Assembly (NCBI RefSeq): GCF_020382885.2
Contig: NC_058510.1
Span: 2,032,001 to 2,096,000 of the forward strand
From: Scatophagus argus
Taxonomy: Eukaryota; Chordata; Actinopteri; Scatophagidae
DNA length: 64,000 bases
Direction: 5' to 3'
The notes beneath the pieces were generated by a model. That model saw only the letters and a program-made list of their open reading frames with translations, ran no database searches and was not told where the DNA came from. Shown here one piece after another: positions 43,109 through 55,050 of this stretch. A program made the position numbers and the translations under genes. The stretch's first letter is position 1, and each line of letters opens with the position of its first letter.

Positions 43109-43687
43109 TAAAGCACATTTTGCTAACAGCAGCTGTAACGTATAGTGGTGGTTCAACATGAATCAGTCAGGCTTCTCATTGCAGTCACGTTTCTTTCCAC
43201 AGAAACCCTGCGTGTTGTGGCTCTTTGATACTTGACCTTGCTTTTACTCTTAAGTGCGGTAAATTGGGTTATACTTAGCTATCACTTCATTCACCAGATG
43301 CTATTATGCTATAAAGAGTTGCCTGGTGCTGTTTGTCCAGTTGATATAATTCTGTGTCGAATCTCAGTATTTGCTCTCCTGCCACTAGAAAAAGTTTAGG
43401 AGGTCCAGACCTGCAGCTGTGATGCTGCTTGTTGAGACCACTATGTAGCTGTTCTATCAGCAGTCCTTTCAGAACTGAAACCTGCAAGGTCGACTCTCAT
43501 GAAGATGGCCAAGACAGAGGTGTTATCAGCTGGACTTTATTTGCATTAAAAGTGCAGCACTCAGCAACTGACTCTGTTGTTGTTTGAGCATCTGTGGTCA
43601 CTTCACTTATTCTCTCACAAACCATCCAGTTTAACTTCCACCTGTCCCTCCTGAACTGGTGAACTGTCCCTCTTTGCAGCAGGCGTT

Positions 43688-46600
43688 ATGCAGTGTGGAA
43701 CAGGACACCTGCCAGGTGGCTGCCAGAGGACGATGGGCCTGCACTGCGTCTTGATCCTGTGCTTGTTCTCAGGCTGGGCAGCGGGCTACAAGCAGGGGGA
43801 CAATGTGACTCTCTATGTCAACAAAGTGGGCCCTTATCATAACCCCCAGGAGACGTATCACTACTACACGCTGCCTGTTTGCAGGCCGGAGAAGGTCAGT
43901 CTTTGTTCTGACTCACTGTGTATTAATGGGCCGCTATAGGAACTGGAGATCGCTTTGTCAGGCTAATACAAATATAACACCCAAATCTCCATCTGGACAT
44001 AAAATCAAAATGTTGTCCAGAAAGTTGATCCAATGAAATGGATCCATGTTTTTCTCCCCGAGCAGGAACCATTGAGAGACTTTCATTTGGGGCTTCACTG
44101 AAGAGGAACCTCGACTCCGTTGTCAAAAATCCCATGGATGCAATTTACTGAATTTTATTGGAAGTGTGATTGTGTTACTGGCTGCAGTCCTTCAGGAACG
44201 AGCTTTGATGAAGCCTTGCCTGTTAGAACTACATCGTAGCTGTTGATGTGCTGCTTTGCTCACCGTGTTATGACCAGCAAAAGCTGCTTCTTCTGCAAGC
44301 TGTTACTCACATTGTAACACTTCACAGGTGCATCACAAGTCCCTGACTCTGGGAGAAGTGTTGGACGGTGACAGGATGGCTGAGTCATTATATCACATCC
44401 GTTTCAAAGAGAACGTGGAGAAAAAAATCCTTTGTCAACTCACTCTTACAGAGAAACAGGTACGTATTTACACAAGGATGACCAGCATGGTTTGACGTTA
44501 ATGCCTTGTAAACTGCCTCACATCATGGGTTCAGTTTCAGTATTCTGTGCCAAAGGTCACTTGAACAGCCATTGAAGTAGGTTGAGTTTAAATGTTATCC
44601 CGCAAGTGATTATTACTTAACATTTACTCAAGTTGTTCACTCAATGCTAAATTTCCCTCCTGCTCAAAAATTTGAAACAACAGGAGTTTTTAAGGTGTGC
44701 TGACAGCTTCATGAAGACAAATTTCAGGATCTGAAGCTGTCGTGGTGTGTCAAAGCTCCTATTGTATGTCAACTTTTGTAGACTATGAGGCAGAGCAAGT
44801 TGACTGCAGCTGCTGTAGTTTAATTGGGGCCAGAATACTGACAGCAAGCCTGAGTGATCAATAAAACCGTCCTGTTCTTTCCACGGCTCGTTCCGTTACG
44901 TAAACACTGAAGTCGCTGTCTTTAAAACGCACGAGATGTGACGCCGGATGTTTTGTGTCAGGTGGACGAGCTTCGTGAGGCCATCGAGGAGCTGTTCTAC
45001 TTTGAATTTGTCCTGGATGACATTCCAATCTGGGGGTTTGTGGGATACATTGAGGAGAGCGGCTTCCTGCCTCACAGCCACAAGGTAAACCTGTTGTACT
45101 TCTGAGGGTTTGTTGGATACGTGGAGCAGACTGAATGAGGGGGGGGAAGACTCTCACTCTCCCGTTTTGTCTTTGTCTCTCCTCCTGCCCTCTTCTCTCA
45201 CCTCAAACAGGTGGGTTTGTGGACTCATCTAGACTTCAATATCGAGTACAACGGCGACTCTGTGATCTTTGCTAATGTCTCCGTAAAAGACGTCAAACCC
45301 GTTCACCTGGAGGAGGGGGCGGGTGCAGCAGTTGGTGGAGTCGGGGTGGGTGGAGGCAGCCTGACGGTCACCCACACCTACAGCGTGCACTGGTTCGAGT
45401 CCCCTCTGCCTTACTCCCGCAGAGCCGAGCGCCTCCGAGACTACTCGTTCTTCCCTAAGACTCTGGAGATCCACTGGCTGTCCATCATCAACTCGCTGGT
45501 GCTGGTGGTGCTGCTGCTCGGCTTCGTCATCATCATCCTCATGCGGGTCCTTAAGAATGATTTTGCCAGGTTGGTCAGTGAAGGAGATAAAAATGAAAAC
45601 ATAAAGACTGTAAAGGATATTGAAATATCTTGCACATGGTTATTAGAGATGTTGTTAGTCAGCCAGAAAGTAAATCTACAGCGAATTTTGATCAGTGGGC
45701 CTACACAGACTCTGGTAATCACTTTCACATTTTCCTTCCCTGTGCAGCAAGTGTGACGGGTTTTATAAGCTGGGAGCTGATGTGCACGTCCATCCGGCTC
45801 TCGTATGAAATGAGTGAATATTTGTACAGCATTTACCTTCTTTGAGGTTTTATCGGTCAGAGTAAAACCGTTTACCCTGCCTGTAGCTGCATTACTATAA
45901 CAGGATATTTGCCCTCAGTCACGGACTTGCTGCTCTGTTGGGAAGCACTCATGTGTAGAGTCACAAACATGGCAATCCTAGAATTTAAACCCACATTGTG
46001 TGGAAAGGTTTCCGCCCTTACTTGAAATTAGCAGTGTGCAGACTTTGCTGTCATCTTTCTTCATGAAATGACGCCACACTTTGGATCGTTGTTTCTCCTG
46101 GACTTCGTTGTTTTGCAGAAGTGCAACTGGCAAAAACATCAGCATTGAAAAGAACTGATCCTGATCAGACCATTTGGATCCAGTTCTTCCCGTCTACTTG
46201 TTGACATTTTATAGACTAAACTTCCATATTCTCTGTTAGACAGAAATTGTATGTAAGACTGAGTGCAGGCTTTCATCTCAACTTTATCTTTCTGCAGCTC
46301 AGAACTGGGTAAAAAGTGTTTTTCCCTCCCCTGCAGGTACAATGTGGAGGAGGAGGGCGGCTGCGATGATCTGGACCAGGGAGACAATGGCTGGAAGATC
46401 ATACACACTGATGTCTTCAGGTTTCCCCCTTACAAAAGCCTGCTGTGTGCCGTGCTGGGAGTGGGGGCTCAGTTCCTTACCCTTGCCACAGGTCAGCGCT
46501 TGCTCTCAAATACACACAATCATAGCAACATACACGCCTGAATGTGTCTGGGACTGTCAGTGTTCTGTTGGAAAACTGAACAGACCTCAGATACAAGAGT

Positions 46601-48037
46601 CTGATCGCTCCAATGTCCCCTCACTGTGATAGGAATCATTGTCATGGCATTGCTGGGAATGTTCAACGTGCACCGCCACGGCGCCATCAACTCTGCAGCT
46701 ATCGTCCTGTATGCTCTGACCAGCTGCGTGTCAGGCTACGTGTCCTGCAGCTTCTACACGCAGATCAACGGCCAGCGCTGGGTGTGGAACATCATCCTCA
46801 CATCGTCGCTCTTCTCCGGTGAGTCCGATAGGATCAGTTCGCACCGAGGTTATCGAGAGCACTCGTACATGTCGAGGTTCTCGTGTCTTCAATCTGCCTG
46901 CAGCTTATTCTGTACGTTAGGATCCAGTGTTGCCAACCCTTGCAAGACAAATGAGCAGCCACAGCTTCAAAAACAAGTCCAAAATAAGCCGCCTCATTGT
47001 GAACAGGGTCAGTGAACTGGCAACAGTTTGGAAAGCGAGAACAGAATTTATTTATTAGCTTTGCTGGTTACTTTTGTGTTTTAGTTGAGGCTGAGAACTT
47101 GGAAAACATTATCCAGGAGTGAAGAGCATCATCTGGAGGGATTAAAAACAATGCCTGTCTTTTACTCACTTGGCCATTCGTCCCCCCAGCTCCTCTGTTC
47201 CTGACATGGAGTGTTGTGAACTCGATCCACTGGTGGAGCGGCTCCACCCAGGCTCTTCCGGCCACCACTGTGCTCCTCATCCTGGGCGCCTGGGTGCTGG
47301 TGGGCTTCCCGCTCACGGTCATCGGGGGCATCGTGGGAAAGAACCGAGCCGGCAGCTTCCAGGCGCCCTGCCGCACTCGCAACATCCCCCGGCAGATCCC
47401 CGCACAGCCCTGGTACAAACACGCGGCCGTGCACATGGCCATCGGCGGCTTCCTGCCCTTCAGGTGAGCTGTGCTCTCACAGGAGTTTAAAGAGCAGCCG
47501 TTTGAGGGCTTTTTAGTCTTCGTTTCTGATAAATCAGCACCATTAATTATTACTGTCAGGATTCATAAACTCCACTGTAAAAACACAAGACCTCATGAAT
47601 ATTTCTCCCCTCATCCCGCCCTTCTATACATTTTCCCCCTCAGTGCCATCTCCGTGGAGCTGTACTACATCTTTGCCACTGTTTGGGGCAGAGAGCATTA
47701 CACTCTCTACGGCATCCTGCTGTGCGTCTTTGCCATTCTCCTCTCTGTGGGCGCCTGCATCTCTGTGGCGCTCACCTACTTCCTGCTGTCTGGCGAGGAC
47801 TATCGATGGTGGTGGCGGAGCGTGCTCAGCACCGGCTCCACCGGGCTCTTCATCTTCGTCTACTCTGTTTTCTACTACCGGAATCGATCTTCCATGAGCG
47901 GCCTGGTGCAGAGCACGGAGTTCTTCGGCTACTCTCTGCTCACGGCGATGGTCTTCTCGCTGATGCTGGGCAGCGTGTCGTTCTGGGCCTCGCTGACTTT
48001 TATTCGCTACATCTACCGTAGCCTCAAGATGGACTAG
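43688..48037 (+). CDS. tm9sf1: Transmembrane 9 superfamily member 1 (complete)
   Basis: Nonaspanin with a large luminal domain and nine membrane helices, located in endosome/Golgi membranes; members are linked to membrane-protein sorting and, for TM9SF1, autophagy. Exons: 43688-43893, 44329-44459, 44962-45084, 45212-45569, 46337-46491, 46633-46818, 47190-47463, 47644-48037, giving 608 residues. A hydrophobic signal peptide ([16 protein letters not shown]) precedes the mature start [17 protein letters not shown]. The family landmarks are clear: YYTLPVCRP, the [15 protein letters not shown] entry to helix 1, and the [17 protein letters not shown] loop. A Gly/Ala/Val-rich insert lies near the end of the luminal domain. 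The protein ends in KMD, matching the KxD/E Golgi-retention signal of the family. An inner in-frame Met (MGLHC, residue 16) could be the real start, as it directly precedes the signal peptide. Confidence 0.95.
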
Positions 48038-48716
48038 ACGTGAAATATGCAGTTAGACACACAGCTGTAAACACTCATTTCCTCATAGCACACATGGACG
48101 GTCCTCATTCTCCTCTTGCTTTCATACACATCACACACACACACACACACACACCTCCTATGGGGTCAATGGGAGGAGAAACTGGGGCCTTTACCTTGAT
48201 TTGACAGCGACTGAACTAGCTGTCACGGTTGGAATAAGGGATAACCGGCTGGCTGGATGATCTTGTATTTTAGGATAAAATGGGATATTTCTGTACAGAG
48301 GGATGATTGTATCCTATCAGGAGTGAATGGGTAAAATGTATGAAATGTGTGACTGAATGGATTTAATCTTTGATGCAGTGTGGCATCATCTGCTCTGGTT
48401 TCCTACTTCATGGCCGGTCGAGGCTTGGCAGGATCTGCACTCTTTATTCCTCTGGTTAGCTGACTAGTTTTGATTGTGCAGCTGTTTACTACTTACAGTT
48501 ACACCCCCCCCACACACACACACCTTAAAATATAAAAATACATTTCTCAGTGGCCCTGTCAGGCTCAACATGGCTCTGCAGTGGATGAGAGGGATGATGC
48601 CTTGTCGATTGAAGAGCTTTTGCTAAATGTTGGTGATGGGAGCAATATTGTCATTTTATTCTGTGGTCACCATTGACTGTGATTTTGGTTCTGATGTAAA
48701 TAGTCTTTTCAATAAA
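48038..48716 (+). other. tm9sf1: tm9sf1 3' UTR with polyadenylation signal and AC repeats
   Basis: AATAAA occurs at 48,711-48,716. The UTR includes an (AC)n microsatellite near 48,132-48,152 and a C-run plus (AC)n near 48,506-48,524. Confidence 0.7.
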
Positions 48717-48719
48717 TAC

Positions 48720-49522
48720 TTTTTAATACAATATTGGCATTAAACAACTCTGAACTGAATTTTATTTCCCAGGACTTTAAGGGCCTACAGCTTCCTGTAT
48801 TAATACTTGACAACCCGTTTCCATCTGACGGAATCAATGTAGACAGCAGAGTCTGAACTGTTAGCCAAATACTTTTGAGCCTTTGAGTGTTGGTTACATT
48901 ATATTAAAGAGAATGCAGACATTTCTATAGCCAACACCTCAAACTCTGCAACTCACACCAAAATCCAACTAAATCTAGATGGAAGAACCTCTACAGCAGA
49001 GAGGAGAGTGTAGTTTTGATTTTGAGGTGAACGGTCCCTTTAAGTTCAACAACTATTCCATCATAACTAAATTAAAAATAAAAAAACAAGGCAAGTGTAT
49101 GTTAAAGATTTTAGTGCATCACCACAGTCTCAGTGAAACAAAGACAATATTTCAAGTTGCCAAAGTGAACCTGTATTTAAAGAAAAAAAATGCGTGTTGA
49201 AATGTGTGCGCATGATCTGTACCAGCACTTTGTATTAAAACTGTTTAAAAAAACAAAAACAAGTTAATCCAAAGGATGCATCCAACTTGGACACATGTTA
49301 TCACCAAGCACAGAGAACACACCAACATACATTAAATAGTTGTATATAAAAATAAAACTTCAAGATAAAAAAGGTAAAATGCTTTTGAACAGAAGTATGA
49401 ACAAGGCATATGTACACTCAGCCTGAAAAGCACACCAGTTAATCACAAACTACAGTCAGGAAACTCGAATAGAAGAATATTAACACGGCTGCTGGGTAAC
49501 ATTTACACTGACGCTCAAACGA
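48720..49522 (-). other. nanog 3' UTR and convergent spacer
   Basis: The DNA between the convergent ends of tm9sf1 and nanog is AT-rich and lacks a recognisable gene. The part nearest 49,522 is expected to be nanog 3' UTR. I do not see a clear AATAAA on the minus strand close by. Confidence 0.45.
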
Positions 49523-51627
49523 CTACTGGCTGATGTTATGTGCTACGGTGGCGTTCAAGGAGCTGCGGCCGTTCACGGGCTCCACCTCTTTGCTCTCGAA
49601 GCTCGCGTCTTGCCTGGGGTTACTGGCAGAGGCAACGCTGGCTGAACTGAAGGCACTGGGGTTGTATTCGTAGTGGCTGATGCCAGGAGGCATGGACCAG
49701 CCAGGAGCCTGAGGCGGGCCGGGGGACCACGAGGGGTATCCAGCAGCAGAGCCCATAGCTGCCACATAGAAGGCTGGGTTCTGTGGAGCCGTCTTCTTGA
49801 AGGCTGTCTCCATAATGTGCTGGTTGTAATACTCCTTGAGCTGGGGCCGGGCTTCTCCTTGATACTGAGACAAATGATAGCAATCCAAATTAGTATCCAA
49901 TTAAGTAAAATGTCTCCTATATCACAGTATCTCTGTGGTCATGTTTCGTCTCTCCTTTAAGGCCATAACTGCACTGTGGTTAAGCCTCCATTACAGACGT
50001 ATTGTTGTATGTCCGAGCTGCTGTTTCTCTGTCATCACTTAACAGGAAAGCTGGGCAGGACAATGATGAGTTCGAATTCTGCTAAATTTGTGTTATACAC
50101 TGGGAGATACTCACACACGGGATATGTGACGGGACGTTAAAGACGGTTCCGCGGACCTGACTGTCTTTATTGGTGGTGTAGCGCTCAGACACCCAGCTCG
50201 TGTCTTTCTGGTGCCTCCTCAGCTTCATCCTTCGGTTCTGAAACCAAGTCTTAACCTTCAAAGTGAGGAAATGCAATTGATCAGAAAGCGTGCGGGACAT
50301 TTTATTTTGCGGTGCATATTATTCGACGACATTCTTAAATCTCTTACCTGTTTGTAGGTCAGCCCGGTCAGTTCTGCCAGGTTCTTCATTTCAGCTGGGG
50401 GGAGGTACCTCTGCACACTGAAGCGCTGGACAAGAACATTCATCTGAGTCTCTGAGAAGGCTGCTCGGGCCTTTGCTTTAGTCACAGAGGTAGTGCTTGG
50501 CTTCTTTGGGGCAGTTAAGGGCACGTGAAGGGAGGCGACGTCGTTGGCGCTCTCGTTCCCTGTGATCACAAAGGTCCCCGGCTCCTCCATGAGAGAGCTA
50601 GAAAAGTCCTCACTGCCATCAGGGCTCCTGCTGCTTGCCTCCTCGTCAAGATCCTTTTTCACCCAGGTAGCTGGGTCTGCCTGGGGGAGACTTCCCTCTC
50701 TGCTGCTGCCAGAACTCCATGAATCTAAGAGAGGAGGAATAAACCATGAGCTCAGGTCTACAGGACCACAAACCTCAGGTATCACTCACACTGTTCTGAA
50801 GCACAGACAGGCACTTCTACAGCACATTTAAATTGTTAACAGAAAACCAACGCATAAATAGTGCCTAAATGAACCTCACTGTTTACAATATAGTTAATCC
50901 CGTTCTATACAGTGCGTTTCTTAACGGTATTCTCAAATTCTGTCGCGAGATGTCGCCATTTGGATTTTATTACCAGCACGACTAACAAAAAAAAGAATCG
51001 GTGGCGGGATATTTAGAAAACCATAAAGAGAAAGATGGATCAGAATTTGATTTCGTGGGCAACTTTGGAAGAAGAAATCTTCATCTTTAGCAACCGACAA
51101 AGAGATGTGAGCACTAACACAAATGCTTACACAGACTTTGTGTATTTAATATTGCTACCGTCTTCGTTTGCTAAAATTAGCTTCTCTGGAGAACGCTAGC
51201 TTACACGTCGGAACTACGAACCTGGCGAGATGTACGCTTCCGAGTCACTGGTTGAATCGCTCCCAGCCCGTTTGGTCTCATGTGCCCGTGGGTCGTAGGC
51301 AGCCCGGTGTGGTGCGGCCAAGAGCAGACGGCCCGTCTGTGTGTCACCGAGGTAGACAACCCCGGAGCCCTGGTAGAGACAATGGCCGTCCACGGCGTGC
51401 TGCTCCGGACTGCGAGGCGGGGACTCCTCCCGGGTCCTGGCAGTGGTGGTGAAGTAGGCCTGTGTCACCCCGGCGTTGTTGTTGCTCAAGTCTGTGACTC
51501 CAGCCTCTCCCCAGCTGGGCAGGTTTCCGAGGTTCTGTTCGGTCCCGGGCTGGTACATGAGGCTGTAGGCGTAGGCATGGTAAGAAGGGTTGTAGTTGTA
51601 ACTTATATGCGACTTCCAGTCTGCCAT
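49523..51627 (-). CDS. nanog: Nanog homeobox (teleost form, complete)
   Basis: Homeodomain transcription factor. In fish it is mainly maternal, and with Pou5f3 and SoxB1 it activates the zygotic genome and shapes early lineages. Exons in gene order: 51627-51222, 50724-50348, 50255-50115, 49864-49523, giving 421 residues. The N terminus MADWKSHISYNYNPSYHAYA is the teleost Nanog signature. The homeodomain (about residues 219-278) begins KARAAFSETQMNVLVQRF. Its recognition helix has KTWFQNRRMKLRR, and an intron falls just before it (TYKQ|VKTWF). The rest is Ser/Pro-rich and disordered. An aromatic C-terminal segment (GYPSWSPGPPQAPGW...YEYNP) may be the activation region, by analogy with the Trp-repeat area of mammalian Nanog; this is inference. 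The fourth exon joins in phase 0 at Cys|Tyr. Confidence 0.95.
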
Positions 51628-51887
51628 TCCCCTGGCAGGTTTGTGTGTTGCGATATAAATGTAAAAAACGCTAAAAAAAATCTCAAATACCGGTTGATTA
51701 AAATCCAGCAGGACAATTCCTTAAAACCTACAAGGCAAATAAGAATGAGTATGCCGGATTTTAATCAGTGTAGGAATGTGCATAACACATCAGCCACACG
51801 AAGTAAAAAGCCAGGACCCGACCTGCCCAAGTAAAACCAGCGGGGCCAATTGACTTTCAAAAATTGCGCGCATCCTCTCAGAGGCTG

Positions 51888-51960
51888 TTTATAAAGACGT
51901 GTATGGGTGTGGGCTGGGATGTGGGTGGGTGATTGGGTGGCAGCAGTGCCCGTTCATTGG
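51888..51960 (-). promoter_or_regulatory. nanog: Putative nanog promoter: TATA box with two CCAAT boxes
   Basis: On the minus strand, CCAAT occurs at 51,960-51,956 and 51,936-51,932, and TATAAA at 51,893-51,888. That is the classical order and spacing, about 260 bases upstream of the start codon. I found no good Oct-Sox composite site in the visible flank. Confidence 0.5.
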
Positions 51961-54660
51961 CCTCTGAGCTTTTAAATTTTATTTTTCAGGTTTTGAGACA
52001 AAGACAGATGGAGTTAGAAGAGTTATGTCAACCATTTTCGAATTATTTCACTTTTTAACACAATCAATAAGCACTACTTTTATTAAAAATGTTTGAATTT
52101 TAAGAAAATGTCCACAATATCTAGATTTTCTTTTGGATAGTGGTGCCTCAGTACCACTAAACAGATTAAGTATAATGTCACACTGTGTTAGATAAGACTT
52201 TTAATGGACTGTGGTTTTGTCAAAACTTATAAATAACTGATCAGTTACCTCCATTGTCGCCAAACTGCATCACATTCTCTGCGTGATAGCTGGTGGGCAT
52301 TTCATTAAATTTAATTTTGTTTGGCAATATCAGTGTGCACTACTCAAGCAGAATATCAGATTGCTTGGTAAACAGGACCTGACAACCCGTTTCTGCCTTT
52401 GAATTAAAGTTTAAAAATAATTATTCATCAGTATGTAAGAAATTGCAGTGAGTTTTAATGAAAGAAAAAGGAAATAAAACTCCCAGTAGACATATACTCG
52501 AGGTACAGAGAAATTACAAAACACATAAACCACCTGTATGTCCTTAGATTAACTGGAACCTCTTGTTAATCATGCTGTCTCTGTAGTAAATAAACAAAAC
52601 ATATAATGTGGTGATTACCTTGTGCCAAAATCCTCTTGAATGTGCAGTCCTCATCCTGCATTTGCAGTCAAGAGATTTGTCTCTTAATGAGGCTTTCGAG
52701 GCTCAGATAATTACCACTGTTGGTGTTTTAGGAGCACACCTTCAGCTATCAGAAGCTTTCATTTCCACAATTTGGGCAGCAACTTACTGCTAGTACAGTT
52801 CAGGCATACATGATGTGTGAAGGGTTTTTGTGCACCGTTAAACCACCCTACAATATCAGCTTCTGCCACTTACAAACACAATTTAGTGACTTACCCAAAC
52901 ATAGATGTTAAATAAAGTTGTAAATGAATAATTTTAACATGCTGCCTTGTCAGCATGTAAGCTCCCAGTGCTTCTGTGCTTCTCGAGTCCCCTAATGGCC
53001 TGGTTAATTATATTTTCATGAGCTTGCGTCCCAGATCAATAGGCTAAATATAGTATCTGGGTCTCAAGCATGAATAGTTTATGAATCACTGAAACTTCTT
53101 AGTCAGCGTTATTGTTGATGATTGAGGATCATTATGACACATTTAAATCTAAGTCAGTGGACCCACTTGCTAAGATGCGTTCAACAAAAAAGTGCTGTGC
53201 GGGAGGAGAGATGTGTCTCATCTCAAATATGATTTAAAACATATTTAAGTGTTTAGTTCTGCATGTCCAGAGTTCAAAGACAGACTAGACAGCCCCACAT
53301 CTCAACACGCGTCCATCCTGTGCAATGGGGTTGAGCCATGTTGACGCAAACTTTGCCCCCATTCACAGTTCTTTTCACAAAGATGAATTAGATTAGCCCC
53401 CACGTTACCATCTGAGTGATTGTTTGTGTTCCCTGTGTTTGGCTGTGTTGACGTGGTAATCAGTCAGTTAGTAGTGAAATGATGTGACAACAGTGAGCGT
53501 AATGTGCACATTAGCATTTCTACTGATGTCTGCCTGGACAGGGTGTGTTTGTCTGATCTGCTGTGTGTCAGGAGGGGGGTTGATGGTGTAGGTGTGTATA
53601 GGGAGTGGGTGATCAGGTATGTCATGCATTAGCATTGGTATGTGCACAGGTTGGCCTTTGATGACTCGGCATGTTGCTCTGTATTTTGTGTACTGGCACT
53701 TCTGCTGTGAGGAACAAAAGTGTACAAGCTTCACCATACATACATTTGAACATCATTTTAAATCAGTTATGGTTATTTTTCATCTTTTGTTTTCTTGCTG
53801 CATAGACCTGAGACTATTTTCTTAACTTCCTTTAATAAGTCTGACACAAATATACTGATGGAAAGCATTAGTATCCAGTCTAAAACATTATAGCTGAATT
53901 AGACCTCTGTTCTCACATGTTTCTTTCTCAAACAATGCAGGACGGACGCAGAGGTTGTTTTCAGTCATGGGTGCTTCGGGCGTGGCATGTGAGACCACCG
54001 AGACCGGTGGTCTCACATGCCATGCATGCCACGCCTTTTTGTTGTCTGACAGCTGTGTAGATGGACTCTCCTGTGGTTGGCCTCAGCTTACAACAATAAG
54101 TCACTTTTCCTGTAAATAAGTGTTTTGATATAAAAGTCCTGCAACAAAAACTTGACTTAAGTAGAAGTACAAAAGTATTATTTTCTAAAATATCAATAGT
54201 AAGAGTACTCATCATATAGAATGGTACTTTTCAGTACAGCATTATCATTGTTCATTTGTGTAAGCATCATTTTAATCTAAGTTATATTCAAATAAAGATG
54301 ATAATCTACATAGTGGATTCAGGGTGTATATAGAGACTGATGTCGAATTTTGAGAGTTTAAAAAAATGTGCTAACGATATATCAGCAGATATCAAGATTT
54401 ATATACAAAAAAACATCTGTATATTTCAAATTTGTTTGACTTTTGAGCCTTAACAGTCAATCAACGTGACTCTACTGAACCATCAGGAAGGAGGAACTTT
54501 TGCAATTTGTAAATTTCTAATTTACTTATATTAATTTGTTTTATTAGTTTTAGTCAGAACAACCTCAATAACTCCAAACTCACTGTGTGTTTTGTTTTAA
54601 AGTAAAATATACCTCAGACAAACTGGAGGGAAAGGTTTACATCACATCGTTGCACCGTGT
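51961..54660. other. Intergenic region between divergent nanog and ipo4
   Basis: No gene recognised. The right end near 54,650-55,050 is richer in CpG and is the likely ipo4 promoter. The main structural feature is the perfect hairpin at 53,984-54,021, listed separately. Confidence 0.5.
53979..54035. repeat. Perfect 17-bp inverted repeat with alternative outer arms
   Basis: Left arm GGCATGTGAGACCACCG (53,984-54,000), loop AGAC, and right arm CGGTGGTCTCACATGCC (54,005-54,021) pair over 17 bases without mismatch. An alternative pairing, GGCGTGGCATG (53,979-53,989) with CATGCCACGCC (54,025-54,035), overlaps it. I do not recognise a transposon family. It may be a young snap-back duplication, a small element or a structured site. 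Confidence 0.85.
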
Positions 54661-55050
54661 CCTCCTTTCCGGCTGGAGGCGCTGTTTGTTTTTCTCAGTC
54701 TGAGACCACTGATAGCTGCCGGCCCCTTTAACTCGGCTCACATGGTGCTCCTGGCCGGTTCTGCCCCGCGTGCTGGCAGTTGACGCGTTAACGGACCCGA
54801 CCGAGCTGGAAGCTCGAATCTGTTAGATTCAGTCTGTTAGCTTCATACGTAGCCGACTTTTTAAAAAGTGGAATTTCACGTCAAACTCGGCCGCCAGCGA
54901 TTTAACCTGCCCACAGAGGTGCTGTTTACATATTTGACAGGTGTAGCACATTTGGGACGCCGTCAGTAACCACATCGCGAAAGGACAACTCGTTTATCTC
55001 GCCAAATTTATCAGAAATATTAACGAAGGCGAGTCCTCCGAGCTTTCAGG

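Noticed and set aside
46820-47189. Continuation of tm9sf1 coding frame past 46,818
   Set aside because: A good donor and acceptor bracket this stretch, and the family protein continues exactly at 47,190, so it is an intron.
51168-51834. Plus-strand frames across nanog exon 1
   Set aside because: GC-rich complement of the nanog first exon, with no independent support.
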